The position numbers were made by a program, and so were the translations under genes. Below, piece after piece: positions 24,886 through 39,600 of a stretch of DNA of 64,000 nucleotides (the stretch's first letter is position 1; the number at the start of each line of letters is the position of its first letter). This stretch comes from Kryptolebias marmoratus (Eukaryota > Chordata > Actinopteri > Cyprinodontiformes > Rivulidae). Location: assembly GCF_001649575.2 (NCBI RefSeq), contig NC_051438.1:24556450-24620449 (forward strand). The letters run 5' to 3'. Below the pieces are notes generated by a model. That model ran no database searches and was not told the origin of the DNA. It saw only the letters and a program-made list of their open reading frames with translations.

Positions 24886-24917
24886 CTCCCCTTTTTTCCC
24901 TTTTTTCCCTTTTTTCC
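24886..24917. repeat. Three-copy 9-bp polypurine/polypyrimidine tandem repeat
   Basis: The plus strand repeats TTTTTTCCC about three times (minus strand GGGAAAAAA), 30-65 bp upstream of the spon2 TATA-like element. Such mirror-type purine tracts can melt or form triplexes. A role here is not shown. Confidence 0.7.
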
Positions 24918-24929
24918 TCCTTTCACATT

Positions 24930-27900
24930 TGTCAACCCCTCCTTGCGCCTCATACTTTATTCCCCTAGTTTCAACTTGTTCCAGTCTTTCTCCCAGCGCA
25001 CCATCTACTCGTCAGTGACTTCACTGACTCCTTCATGCCCTCTGACTTTGGCTCTCCGCTTCTGCGCTGTGCTTCTCTTAATCTTTATAATTGATGCTTT
25101 AAAAGACTGATGTGTTCAGCAGCTTAAGATGCACTGCCAGGGGTGCTGTGCAGCTCTGTGGGTAGAGTGTAATTTCACAGTGTGATACTTTAGGACTCTG
25201 GATGAACATACGTGTGAAATGAGGCTAATAATGTATTTTCAGAAAACTCTACATGTCTCATGTTAAGTTCTTTTCAATTTCAGTTGAGCATCCAGATCCA
25301 GTCTCAATGCTGCTTTTAAACTCATGCAGTAAGTTATATTTCCATTTTATCTATTGACATCAAGGTTAAAAGAAGCTTTCGGCTTTGATTTATGCAGATG
25401 GTGTTTGGTTTCTGCTGATTAAAAGACATTTTACCATAAGTCTTTTACACTTTGGATTATCCCCTGTGTGCAAAATGTCCTGCCAATGTCAGTACTTTTC
25501 TGGCAGAATTACCTTGAATCTGCTCAACTTTTAAGCAGTTTTTGAAGTTTATGAGTGCAACGCAAACAAATAAGAATTAGTACAAATTGTACTGACGATA
25601 TTGACACCATTGCTTTTTAACTACTCGAGAATACAGTATTACTGTTTCCTGCCAAACCTTTATTTGATTTAGCTTATTTGGTCTCTCGGTTGGTTTATAG
25701 AAGGTATATTTAAATGTGCATCTCTTCCTATTCACTCTCAGCAAACATAGAAATGGCTATAATTCAGCCAATTTACAGATATTGAGCTACAATTTGGTGA
25801 GGTAGTAGCTGAAAGTCATTTCCAATGCATACTCCAAGCAGTTTGTGTAAAACTGTAGCGTTAACCCTGTTTGTCTGTTACCAAAATATTTCATGAACCA
25901 CTGGTAATCTCTGAATGTGCATTTACAACTTATTAAGTTTTGGAGTCAGTTCATTTCTAGATGGCTGCCACAACTAACCAATATTAGCCAAACCAAAAGT
26001 GCACGAGCATTGTGAGATCTCATGATATCGCATGAGTTTGTAATGTTATTTCCAAAGGTTTGACGTTATTGGGAGATTATGGTATGACTTTGTGTGTATG
26101 TGCGGGTGGAGATCAGGGTTGTGGAACTTGATTTACTGAACCTGGAGGTGACAAACCCACACAGTCATGTGCAAACCCAAACACGCCAGCATGCTGAATC
26201 AGCCCACATCTAATGGTATCTATATGGTCACGTTTCCTAAGAAAACAAACTGAAACACCTACTCACAGACACACACACGGACCACTTGCCCTCGCTCAGC
26301 CTCTCTCGATTTCCAACATTAATTGCTTGGGTTGCAGAGTCTAGTCTGTTAGGAGGCTGTAACATTTGAAAAGGGGAAGTTAACTCATCACCACCCTGTT
26401 AACTTCGGCACACTGAACACTGGTGCACTCTGTTCATTTTTGCCAAGGGTATTAAATCAGCGTGGCTGAAATCCTGGTTTGCGGACACACACACACTAAT
26501 ACAGATGTAATTTGTGATACATGGACAACATGATGCACACTTTGACACATTGTGCCTCTTTGAAACCAGCAGGCTCTTAAATGTTTGGTTGACCAACCAA
26601 CTCAGGTTTTTTTTTACTCTGCTGAAAACCTCTAATACTAAAGGTTTGTGAGCGCTTTGATAAAACAAGGAGGCTAGTCGGTCTGCCACAGATGGAGGAT
26701 GTGGGTATATACTGTGGTTGGGAATGATGTTAGCATTTTATATAGTTCATATTTAATGCAAGCTGTATAAATCTCTGCATAAAGCTGTCAAAAAGAGACT
26801 CTTGTGTGTTTAAAGAGAATTCTGATGTTCAGTATGATGAGTATGAATTTTTTTTTATCATTTTCGTTACAATTCATTTCTGATATAAGGGTTAGCCGTA
26901 AGTGATAGTTATTGTCAGATTAATATTTTATATCATGGGGTACTATTAGTGCATTTAGTCACAAATACTCTTTTTATTTTTCAGTGTGTTGCAACACTTT
27001 GCGATAGTTGGAGCTTCTGTAACTCACTTTGCCTTGATGTTGGAATGGAAGATAGTCAATTTGAATAGACTGTGTGAAATCGGTTTGCAGTTCTTTGCTT
27101 AATCGAACTATATTTTTTCCAATCGTCTAACCTGCTTTAATGCAGTCAGAATGTATGTAATGAAAGGTTTATCAAGTTGTATATATGATTTTTTTGGTGT
27201 GATGGTCTGCAAATGTGTTTAGGTCAAAGTTTAAACAGCCATTTCCAATGGAAACAAGTATATAATCAGTCAGTCCTCAGAAATCCTGTTGTTGAACTGA
27301 ACTGAATATATCATGGTTCAAAGAAATTTACAATAAACACAATATAATTTAATAATTTATTTTGATTACCTCATCTTTTCAGATTGGCAGGTGTAGCACT
27401 CGCCCCTGGCTGCCCTCAGTAACCCCTTCAGTGCCTCTGAAACAAGTTCAATCTTTTAATGAGAAACAAACTTTTAATGTCCAGAAATATGATCCAAAAC
27501 AGATTTATAAGATGAAACTGGCATGGATATCCAGCATCATCATCATCCTTTCCAACAGTGAGAGTAAATTACAGCCAAACACATTTATTTCTGTTACTGG
27601 AGAAATGTTGAGCTGTTTGAATCCATGTCAGCTCAACGGACCAGACAAATCAGTCAACAACAAATTAATTAATTAGTTAATTAAAGAGCCATATTTGCTA
27701 CAGTGATAGGATGTGAGGTAATCTGGCTTCCCTTCATACAGTTTCCTGGTTGACCGTAATGAATTTGTAAATACTGATAAACATTACTGCACACATGAAC
27801 ACAAACATATGCAGGATCAAGTGTTTGTAATGTATATAAAACCTCCCTCACAGTAAATAAAACTACAGACTCATCAGTTTTTGTTATGATCACTCAGTCT

Positions 27901-30900
27901 CACTCACCTCTATTTCTCTCAAACACAAACAAACACAATCTTCTACCTGTTTCTAGTGTCAACATCTAGACTTTTTTACTCTTTTCTTCATACAGTCTCC
28001 CACTCAGGGCATCCCCGGGGCCTTGTTACAATAATCACCCATGATTTCCAGGACTAATTTCCTTTACTATGTGGGAGTAATTTTGGTGCAGTTGTGTATG
28101 AACTATGTGTGTGTTGGTGGTGAAACTGTATATCACTGCTTGGCTATGCTGATGTTTATCTTCAGGCTGTCAGAGATCAGAATCTTTGGTTGTGATTAAC
28201 TGCAAATAAGTTCCAAACACGTTGATTTCTTTTATTTTTTTGGCATGTTCACCTCAGGGGTTGGGGCGCCCCCTTTCTTTTCTTTTGTTTTTTTGTTATT
28301 TGTGGAGAGGGGGAAGTGTCAGGGCTAACTGGGCCTCCAAACAAACAAAAAAAAAGAGTTTCAAGATTCAAGGTGAGTTTATTATCCCCAAGAGGCAATT
28401 AGGTTTACAGCTGGCAGTAGAACCTAGAATATCTAGTTTGATGAATTTTGATAAATTTTAGTTTAAAGTGACCCCAAACTCACCATTGTTTTCTGTCTTT
28501 TAAAGCATAAATAATAATGTTTAATGCTAATAAATCTCAAGCTAATTTTAGTTGACGGAAACATGCTGCCTCCGTGTTTACGTATAAACAGTTGGCAACA
28601 GTTAAAGATGTACTGGCTGCTTGAAGATTTTTCAATTTCTTGGGATTATTTTAACCACCGCTTCTTGTGACTTTAACTTGTGGGCCAATGTTCCTTCGTA
28701 CCAAAGCTGGAGGCAGAGGGAACACTAAGAAATGGGGCTCGGCTGTTCAGAACTGTTTTCAGTCCACTTCTACTCCATACATGACAGATCAGTCACAAAT
28801 ATGTTTTATAAATGGCAAAAAACTCCAAACATCCAGCCAGACCCACCTGCCTGCTTATATATTCTATATATGATTTAAATGAATCCAAACAGATCTTAAA
28901 ACTGGCTTATTTTCTTATGTACTGTATAGCAAAGGTTTTATCACATGAACTGTCTGCCTTGCTTGAACTGTATTGCGTCTTTATGTTAGTTCTCCGTTTT
29001 GACCACAGAGAAACTGGACCGCTGGTATTGTTTCTCTGTTACTTACTTTGTTGAATATTCGTGCCATAAATCATCAAAACCCACCACAGTCAGACAAGCA
29101 AATATTAGATGTCGTGGGCAAAGCAGTTTATATCAGCAGCGTTCCAGGATATTAGGTGACTTCAGACTATTAAAACAGAGAACATATAAATTCACTATTA
29201 GAAAAACACAGCTGCTGAATCTGCTGTTCTTTGAATCTCTTATTTGGTTCAGACCTCAGGATTTGAGCACATCATAGCTTTTTGGTCGTAAGGTCGTGTC
29301 TGCTTTTCAAACAATCAAAAATAAATATCATTACTGTCAAATATTTACAAATGAAACGTTCTGCACTTTAGCATGCCTGCTTTATGTTGTTTGGCTCAAA
29401 CACACGACTTTATAAAAGAAACATTAAATTAAATATTCACAAACATTATGTGATCTTCATAAAACTGTTTAAGTAGATCCTCAGTTCCTCTGAATAACCG
29501 ACCACACAGATGTTACAATGATGATGTCTCTTTATGGCCATCACATGTTCTGTGTGTGTTTTTATGTTCATACAGTGATCTGCTGCACGTCTGTTCACGT
29601 CCCACCAGCAGCTTTATATTAAACATAAAGAGAGTGACCTCAGGTTCTATGGACATAAGACTAAGGGACTGAAGCTGTGGACCTTTGCTTTATAGATTTG
29701 ATTTTTGAATCATCGTGACCCTATTTTATATATTTATAGCATGGTTTAAACTTGGTACAAATGTGTATAAAAGCACAGCAAAGGAGACTGTTGGCAGTGA
29801 GAAATAGTAATACTGTGTGTGAGCTACATTAAGTTTCATTTTATCATAACTTTTTTTCACTTTTAAGCAGGGATGCAAACTGCGAGCCCATATTTTGACT
29901 TTGTGGCACCAAGAAGTGCACGATAACTTCTTTAGTTTGAATCGCTGTTCAGCTGGGCCTTTTGTCTGTTCTGTCTGTGCTGGTGGGGTCCAAAAAATGC
30001 ACATTGTTAATAAACTGACTTTACAAGTGACTGTTTGCATGCAGGGTCTTGTGACTTGTCCAGGTTGTACCCTGCCTCTCATCTGTTGTCTGCTTAGAAA
30101 AGCACCAACACCCTCCTCATCCTCCTCTTCCTCCTCCTCCTCCACACATCCAAACCCTGAACAAGATTAAACAGATTAAACAAATGAATGAGATGATGAG
30201 AGAAAAACCAAAGGTTATATTTTAAAAGAAGTGTGTGGTTTCTGACTGAGAATAAATCTACAAACATTTATTGTGCAAACTGAATGATGATCACAAATTA
30301 CCTCTGGAAAAAACAAATCATCTTCAGATCACTATTTGTCTTATTTCCAACCACAGCTAGCATTTTACGAAATGTTAATGTTTTTGCTGACAGAAATAAG
30401 CCAATACAAAGGTGGTTCTTGCATTTACTGATTTTAACCAACCAAGTCATTTAAACAATCCATTATTAGGTTGTTGTCATTATTAAAAATATTATTTGAT
30501 TTAAAATGCAGTTCACTAATTGTTTAATCCAAACACTTCCCTGTATGAATAAGCAAGCCTAACACATTGTTTAAAACACTTGATGTTGTAGAGTTTCCTT
30601 TAAACTTTTCTTTTTCCTGACTGCTTTGTTTAGATATTAGTTTGTTGTTTTTGTGCTTTTTGAGGAGCATGGATGTTACTTTCCTTTCTGCTGCTTGAAA
30701 ATGTTTGAAATCAGAGAGTCAATTTTTCTTATTGCTCTTTTTAATGCAGTTTTACATCTTAATGCTCTTCAGTCAATATTTCTTTTTCTTTTTATGATTG
30801 TATTTCACAGTTTTACCCAAAGCTGTCTCTCTTACCCTCTTTCTCAAATATTCTCTGTACGTTTCTTCCTTTGCAGCCCTTCATTGTCTTTTGCCAATAT

Positions 30901-32900
30901 TTTTTTCATCTCAACCTCTTTCTGTTCCACTAATGTGAGAGCCCCTCATGTTTTTCCCATCATGCTCTCCTCCCACCTTGCGGTAAGGCGGTGAACCCCC
31001 GGCCGGATGTATAAAGAACATGATTTACAGGGCCTCTTTGTGAAGAAGGAACGCTCAAATGAGCGATCCGTTTTCCAGCTCATTGGTCCCGTGCTTCTGT
31101 ACAGGTATTACTCTCAAGATTTTGTGTTGAAGTTTAAAGGTCACAACACAGTTTGGTCCAATTTTGTCAAGTTGCAGAAGTGCCAAAGTGTATTTTCACA
31201 TGGGAGGAAAACAGTGATAAAGTTGGGTTTGGTTTTTCCATATGTATTGTGTCCATTTGGATGGAGTAACAAAGATCCAAATCAGGGAGGGAGTGGGAGC
31301 AACACTTAGGTACAAAAAGGCGGCACTATTGGCAAATTACAGTTCTTAACTTTAAAAGTAATCATAAGATGTAAAGTCTGTGAAATTAATGCTGACGTTT
31401 AATTCTTGTCAGCCAGACTTTCATACAGTTTGAAGCTTTTACCAGTAGCACAATGGACACAGCTGATATCAGCGTAAATTACATGATAAATTAGCCACAG
31501 AATGGAAATATTCTGGAAAGCTACACGATGAATCACCTTTTGAAAAACTTTGATGTTGTTGGAATGCTGCGAAGTTAAAAACAAGCGTCTTTTACTGCCA
31601 GTAGTTGGATATCAGTATATCAGCTTTTCTCCAAATTAACACATCTGGATTAACTCTAATGCAGATTATTATTTAGACGAAAAAACATAAAGCAAAAACT
31701 CCTGTCAAGAATGTTTTTAACTGATGGGCCGAGACGACAGTGAATCTTTGATCATTACAGAAGTTCCTAAATTTAACGTCTACATAATTTTCAAAAGGAC
31801 CCTGCTTAATAAATTTCCATTTCAGCGCTTTTCTTCCGAAATATACTTTTCTCCTAATGGTTCAGTTACATAGTAGATTTAGGCACTGGTTTGTAAAACA
31901 ATTTACTGCTCTTAGTACCAGCAGCAAAACTCAGTAAGTTGGAAATTAGAGCAGACGGCTTACGGCTGGAAAGTCACCTACTTACACTGTAGACAGATTT
32001 AAGAGGCAAAACGGAAAATTAGGTTTCCTTTCCTGAGCAACCAGGACAATTTAGCACTAATTACTGCATTGGAGGATGTCCATGGTCAATAACAAATGAC
32101 CGTTACGCCTGAAAAACTCTTGTTTAATTTTTTGGCAGAAGTATGGCTCAGGTTGTCTCTTTAACTTTTTTAAAGACTTAGCTCTGGAATAAATGTTTAA
32201 TTGTAAGAGTTGTGTTACTGTTACTGAAATGGAAATATAGGCACTAAACACGGATGTTAGGGTCTGTAATTTCTGTACTTCATTCAGGATTCATTTTATT
32301 TATTTAAATATAAAAGTCAGGAAATAAAAACCTTCCATTGTTGGAATTTCAGATGCAGTAGGTGATTTTGAATCAAACACTATTTATTCACTAAGGTGTT
32401 TAAAACAACCAACCAACCACACATTTGGATGATGATCCCAAATAAAAATCCTACATTTTCATAAAGACTGGATTTTAAAACAACATGAAATGGTAGAACT
32501 ACTGTAAGGCGTTTCCTTGTTGGTGCAGTAAACGTCCTGCCTGTTGAGTTTTTCCTGATTCTTCAGCAGGTGGCCATTCTGCTACACAATCAGAACCACA
32601 TGACAACGTGTCAGTATCTCTCCTCTGCTGTTATTTAAGAACACTGCTGCCCAGACAGACAGAAACACTGTCAGACAGCATCCATGTTTGGCTCATAAAC
32701 TCCACTGCTGGATACACACCACTTTATCTGTGCCTCAGTGTCAAAACAAACCCCAAACAGCCATAAAGTTTACTACACTTACATAACCATAGAGACAAAC
32801 AGAAATATGCTGTAGGTCTAAAATATGACTCAAGTTGCGTTTGATTATATAATTATTTTATTGTCAGATGACAGTGGAAGTTCAGCTTGTGGCTGACAGG
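24930..32900. other. Intergenic region upstream of spon2
   Basis: No gene is supported on either strand. Open frames are short, AT-rich and without flanking splice sites. The segment contains a (TCC)n run at about 30114-30143 and a stretch near 28360-28420 resembling the end of a common teleost dispersed repeat (a match I cannot confirm). Spon2 distal enhancers could lie here but nothing identifies them. Confidence 0.5.
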
Positions 32901-33690
32901 TTGAAGTGAAATGAACCCAGACTCTTTCTTAAAAACAAAAACTGATTTAACAGCAGAGGGAAGAGAGGCTGACGTGGCAGTGAAACTTACAGTGAAGATT
33001 AAAAACAGAAGATCTCGAGGAGGGAACCTGACTGTGGCCTGGAAGCCAACAATGAACCAGTGGGAAGAAAATGGAAGTGACTGAATATAAAGGGCTGAGG
33101 GTGAGTGGGAGATTGACTGCAGCTGGAGTGACAGGTAACGGGGAACTGGTGAAGTGGGTGTGGCAGCGTGACTGGAAAACTACTGAGATGATGACTGGAG
33201 GGTGAATAATGACACAAGGAAACACGGGGAATCAATCTAAACACAAGAATCACAAGAAAACAAACAAAAAACCCATGAAACTCAAACACAGAAGATCAAA
33301 ACATAACTCAGAATACCCAAATCCTGACACTGGGGACCTTGCAGACTCTGAAGCAGACTGGAGACCTTGGGCAACTGATGGCAGCTGAGGAGAGACAGAG
33401 GCTCGAGGGACTGAGTCCCTCAGGGTTGACTGGAGTAGTGGATGGGTGTGGGGGCTCAGAAGGGGACTCGGGAGCTACTGGAGGCTTAGCTGCGTGTGGC
33501 ACAGGTGACACTGGAGGAGGGCCTTCAGGCTCAGGTACCTGAGGCATCAGAGTAGAGACTGGAGCCACTGAAGCCAGCACTGGGGGTTTAAGGGTCCGTG
33601 GAGCCGGCACTAGACAGGATGGAGGCTAGAGGACCGGGGACACAGGGGGGCGCTGCAGGCGGCACTGGGGACACAAATCCTGACAGTGGC
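32900..33690 (-). mobile_element. Degenerate retroelement-like segment with proline-rich frame and LTR-like start
   Basis: On the minus strand a Pro/Ala/Ser-rich open frame (33308-33610; for example VPEPEGPPPVSPVP) resembles the low-complexity gag tails seen in fish LTR retroelements. Just downstream, at about 33329, the sequence begins TGTCAGGATTTGGG and runs on for about 400 bp, rich in A-runs on the plus strand, as an LTR might. TGTCAGGATTT recurs on the minus strand near 33690. No reverse transcriptase or integrase frame is present. The family is uncertain; it could be another dispersed repeat. Confidence 0.35.
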
Positions 33691-36600
33691 CTTTTCAGCA
33701 TCAGGTGATTTTGTTGTGTTTGTGTTTTGATAATCTTATTTTCAAGGTTTGACCAGAAACACTACAACTTTGTCATTTCTCAGCGTAAGATGATCTTTGT
33801 TTATAACTTTAGCGTTAAAGGCAGCGGGCGATGTGCATTCCTTCAGAAAATGCGGCTCCTTTAATTTATTTATTTAGCCTTTAATATTTTGCAAGCCCCA
33901 GTTCTAATCTGGAAATTACTCTTCACACCTAATCAGTGGGTTTAAATATCACCAGAAACATTTATTCCACATTATCATGTCAATCAAATGTCCATCTTGA
34001 TGACATTGTCACTACATCAACATGCCAGCCCTCAAATTATGTTGGTTGGCAATGATTTTTTTTTTTCAGATAAAAATCAAACCTCAGGTGTTATCAGTGA
34101 AATCTAGTTATATATATATATATATAAAGATTTTGATTAAAATCACAATAAAATGTAAAATAAAATCAGTGTCTCAACTACAATTGTGGGTCAGGCTTTT
34201 CATGGTGCCCTTCATCAAGCACTAATTTACTCTGTGACTTCCATTCTGCTAAATAAATCCTTATAATACACATTTTATTGATCATTATCCTTCCAGTTTC
34301 AGTCTTTAATGAGCAATGTGAAAGTGCATTTGATGTCAATGCAACATGCTTACAGCAACATTAGCAGATTTAATGACACCACAACTCAGTGGGTCACAAT
34401 AACAAGTTTCTGACCTGCTGTTTTATATGCTTTTGCAACATATTCAAGGGAATTTCCCTTTTTATTATTTCAGATGTTCTTGTTATGTAATTGAAGTATT
34501 ACATCTGTAGCAAACCGATGGCTTTCTTTGAACATAATGTGGTAAACTAATCAGGGTTTGTATGTCCTGTAGACAGGGCCTTTAGTCTGCCTCGACTTGA
34601 AGATTTAAAGCTAGTTTTAGGATTCAGAGCAATTATTAACATCAAGGCCTGGACAAAACCTTTAAACATATTGCACCAACCTATTTGGAAACAGGGTTCT
34701 GACGTAGTTTGAAAATGATTTCAGATAAACTAGCATGCTTTCAAATGTACCAAAGTGACTTGTTAACTTCTGCAGTACAGTAGAAGGAGAAAACCAGTTA
34801 TTTCCAGGAAACTCCAACTGTTCTTTATTTTTTATTCAACAGAAGATTTCTGATGATTTCTGCAGACATGAAGGTCACATCGCTCCTGTAGCATGTTGAT
34901 GATGAGGTTAGTTTGAAATTGTGGTGAAAAGGTGAAAAAAGTGTTTAAAGTAAATCTGTAATTTTAGAGGATTTCCACCCAGCTGAAATGTTGCATAACA
35001 ACACTTGGAGCATAATGTCCTAAATCCCCTTGTGATGTAGGAAACTTGGCTTTCACATATTTTTACTCCTAAAATACCCTATGGACGTATGAATAAAAGT
35101 AAAAGCCTGATTTGCAGATTAGTACTTCAAAGCCCTATGGCATTCACTTATTTATTTTACTTTTTATAAGGACAGCCAGGACATTCATCAAGAACTTCTG
35201 GTGTCCTTTCCTGTTCAGGCATTAACAGCTGCTTCAGTGCTCAGAAATCCTGTCATTTTTTTAGAGCAAAGGCATTCAAATGTAGAAAAAAAAATCTATC
35301 AGGTGTAGAAGATAACTTCCATGAACTCTGCTGACCAGTTATAGTCAGATTAAACCCTTGATCTGTCTCTCTTATCTCCCAATTTTAATATTTAGTGTCA
35401 CGAAAGATCATTTTTGAGCCTTGAAATGGAGCAAACAGTGGATTAGTGACTACAAGGATGAGTAATTAACTGTTACAGAGACTGAAACTTCAAGTGTTAT
35501 CACTGATGATTCAGTAAATACAACCAGCTGGGAATTAGTTTTACAGAAATGTTTGAACTAAGTAACCCCAGCTAATTCAATCTGACACTTAAAAACCCTT
35601 CTGTGGCCTTCCCGCTGTTTGTCACATTTATTATATAAAGCAAAATTTCATCCATTTTCTGCAGTCAACAGCAAACAAATAAATGCCATTGAGAGTTTCT
35701 GACAGTAAAATAACAGTATATTATTTTAGGAGATTACTTTAACGCCATAATCTCTTTCTTCCTACCCCTGGCCTCCTATGACGTCTTGACGGGATGATAC
35801 GGTTTGCTCTGTGTTTTTATAGGTGTTAGAAGTCACTGCATAATATTTTATTCTAAATGCTTTGCCAGCTGTTGTATCTTATATTTCTGTTATTGAAATA
35901 ATGATGACGGAGGAGAAAAAGTAGAAGTCCTAAAGTTTGGCAACTCTTCAACACACTGATCGAAATTGTCTTTGCTTGACTTCTTTTTTTCTTAAATTAT
36001 CAGACAGATTTGTAGAAGATTGTGAGGACAGAAAAATCCTTAAACTATGATGATATTCTAATCAATTTAACCAATTCATCAGTGTCTTCAAGACTATATG
36101 GCTACTTTTTTGTTTAAAGGAAAAAAAACACTAATACAAGACACTTTTGTAATATATGCAAAATATTTTATTTAACATATTTGCAGCCAAGTATATCTCT
36201 TAGTTTGGTTTTCAAAATTGCATTTGAATTGTGTTGAAAGAAACTAATACTAATGAAAGAGTGATTCAAGGCATTTGTTCAGTGTATCCAAAGTATTTTC
36301 TGCATCACTGCCTCTGTGGATTAAAAAAACAACATTTGATTGTTGGACTTAAATTTATATTTTCTGCATTTGACAGAAACCTGTTCTCTAAAAGGCATAG
36401 AAAGTCAAAGGGCCTTTTCACAGTATGGTGAGCAACATGGCCGCAGAGACAAACCCCTATTTAAGTCACCTCCGTTTATTCAGATGAGCTAGTTTAGCAG
36501 GACAGGTTCCACAACAATGTGTACCTACACCTGATTGCTGGTTCCACATCACAGAACCAGCAAATGATAGCATCACTGTTCCTTAGAGTGGAGCGCTGCA

Positions 36601-39600
36601 CGTGCTGCCCCCCACGTCACATCTACACGCCAACTCAGCTCTGTGACTACCTCTCTCGCTTAATCAGAGGCGTGACAGCAGCAGGTTGACATCAACCTCT
36701 CATGCTGCCTTGGATCACTCTGCTTCAAAGTTTGTTTTTGTGATGGGAGCAAACCAGTCCATTTGGCTTGCAGAGCAGCAGTAGCACAAGAAACAGTCTT
36801 TTTTCTTTCAAATCTAAACATTAAACAAGTTATCTGTAACATTAATTAAAAGGAAAGAGTACATTTTGCTACCTTTCAGTAATTTAACTAAAGTTCTGTT
36901 TGGCAACATCCAGCACCTCTTAGAGGTGCCTGTTGAGGTTTAAAAGACGTGTAAATCTTTTTTGTAAATCTTTTTTTTTTTTTCATTTCTGTAATGATTG
37001 CAGCTGTGTTAAATACTGTTCCTCCAGTCACCTGCACCGGCCTTGACTTTCTAAGAAATTTGAAAGAGACATCTCTCAAACTGTCTCCTGGATCAGCGGT
37101 TGGAAAATAAAAAATAAAAAAAAAATAGGCTGATGTTAATCTATGATGAAATGAGGCTCTGCGACACGATCTGGATTTGTTCTTAACTCATTCCTAGAAC
37201 AGGGCTGGAGGAAACTCCTAATTTTTTTAAACACAATATTGGGCACTTTTGCAGATGTCTAAATATTTCTTGGAATTATTCTGGTTTGGGGTTTAACAAC
37301 ATGGTCACTGTGGGGTTTTTTTACTTTGGAAATACGACAAATAGTCAATCAAAAGTGGCTTCTTTGTAAAGGGTTGGTTAAGTTGGAATTGAAAATGAGA
37401 TAAAATCTTCAAGCTATAAGATCTGAGGTGTCAGGGTTCCTGAAACAAAAAGTAGATAGATTTTTATATTGGAGCTCATTTCTATATTTGTAGAATATGA
37501 ATGCTCTTTGTCTGAGACTACAGATCATTCTAATATATTGTCAGAACATAAACAAGAAGAGAAACATTAAACTGTTTCAAACATACGCTGATCTTAACTC
37601 ATTTATTTCAGTTTTCCAAGAGATGGACTCAGAGTTAAAGCGACAGCTGTAACTTAAGGCATGTTTTGCCTAAAATGAAGACAGCTGAAGTGTGAAGTCT
37701 TTTGTTCAGTCGTGTTCAGATTATGGGGCTGACAGGAGACAGACGGAGAGCTTCAGCAGTATTCTCTCAGAAACTGGTAATGTTGCGCATTTCTACAGGC
37801 TCATGTTTTTTTTTTAAATTTTATTTGTACATTAGATCCTAACTGCTGTAAACAATTGGAGATCAATTTTATATTAATCAGAATAACCTCTCTGTCATTT
37901 TCTGTTGGTATTTTGTGCTTTTTTCTCCACACAGACACAGATTCTCTCTTGCTTGTGGTGTTTTCTTATATCTGTAATGATAAAAATGGGGGAAACGGTT
38001 AAAAGAAGCACCAGTGCATATGTCTTAAGTTGCTCTGAGTTGGTACGCTCTTGTTTCTTCAACTTTGAGGCACCCAGTAAATCTAGTGGTAAGACATTTC
38101 GTGGTTTGTCTGACAACTCCACATCCTGTGTGTGAATCTGGCTCAGCGTGAGCGTCTGCGTTCATGTGAACCAAATGGCATCTGTCAAGCGTCAGCTCCT
38201 CCCACTTCAGACACTTTAGGGCAGGGGGCAAAACAAACACATAAAAACAGCAAAGAAACTTGGCGGGATAAAGTAGGTCACCGACTTGACGGGGTTTCTT
38301 GGAAAACACGCAGACAACAACGCATTGAGGTCAATGGTAAAAACGTGACGAGATATTCTGCTGAAAAATAGAATCAAAGTAAAATTCAGTTTAAAGACTA
38401 TTTAGTGTAAACAAACACTAATATTTTTGTTTTTTTAGAGCCAGACTGTGCACTTTACTTAAAACCACCAGGTATTGATTGAGGAATTCAGAAGCATGGC
38501 TGATGTTTCAAAGAGTTGTTGGGAAAACGAGCGAAAGTCTAACAAAATATGTAACACTTTGGAAATACTAAAATCAAGTCACCTGCCAAAGCAGCTGATG
38601 AAGGTGGCGTTCTTCAGGCAGCAGCCAGCCTTTACAAGCACGTGTCTGGTGTTTACTAACCGCCAGACGTTTTTCTTGGCAGAATCCAAGGGGCCTATAA
38701 AACTAGACACGGACCCTTTCCACAGCGAGACTTCCCACCGAAGCAGACGCTAATGGAAAGTTTACAGTCAGTGGGGATCTCATCTGGTAGCCACAACTTC
38801 TCAGTGTTGGAGCAGGCACCGTATTCCATCACCTTTTCTTGGATAATAACTCTCTGTCAGGACTTATTTGGATTTTGCCCAATCAAGTTGAGAGAAACCA
38901 GCAGTCTGGGGGAAAAAAACAAACAAAAAAAAAACACAGAGAAGTGAGAGGAAACGTGAGATGAGCCGAGAGAAAGAAATCAGAGATGTGGAAAGGAAGT
39001 GTGAAAATCCATCTTTATACTTCTTGTCCATCAGCAGCCAGTTAATGTGTTAAAGTGGTAGCTCAATCTCATTGACATACACAATAATTCTCTTTTTTTC
39101 CTGCAGAGTGTGTGCAAATTTGACACAAGGAGTAATATTCCCTCTACATTTTATCAAGTGGTAATCAAAGCTGCCCTGTCTCTGTTTGACTCTAATTTCT
39201 CTTTCAAATAGTAGTCTGTAGATATGCTGAAAGTATATTGAAATCTTCGTTTCAGGTTTGAAAGTTGATGTATGTCATAAAACGTTCTTTATCTCTTGAG
39301 CGCAGAATTGAAGAGAAACTACGAATTGAGTCCACCATTTTAAGTGTTCACCATTTAATATCTCTGCCTGTCTGCTTTATTATCAGTGTCCTTCACTTGT
39401 ATGTTCATTAGTCAAGCACACAGTATGTCATCTATGTGCACAATTGATTAATTCATCTTTTTTTTTGTTAAAAATGTTTCTTACTTAAAAAAGCCGTGAT
39501 GAAATCTCAGCGTCTGAGCTGCTGCAGAGACGCCGTCGCTCCTGTAGATGTTAGAGAGATGATAGATGACGACGCTCGTCCAATCAGTAGTCTGCAGCGT

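Noticed and set aside
24736..25110. 124-codon plus-strand frame over the spon2 promoter
   Set aside because: It is the complement of the purine tract and 5' UTR of spon2; Phe/Pro/Leu-rich low complexity without a domain.
25138..25200. Segment with 'ctctgtgggtagagtgtaa' looking like a tRNA D-arm region
   Set aside because: No matching acceptor stem, anticodon arm or GGTTCGA-type T loop follows.
28360..28420. Stretch resembling the end of a common fish dispersed repeat (attcaaggtgagtttattat)
   Set aside because: Too short and degraded to assign to a family by eye.
30653..30994. 113-codon plus-strand hydrophobic frame
   Set aside because: T-rich sequence giving Phe/Leu/Ser by composition; no splice or homology support.
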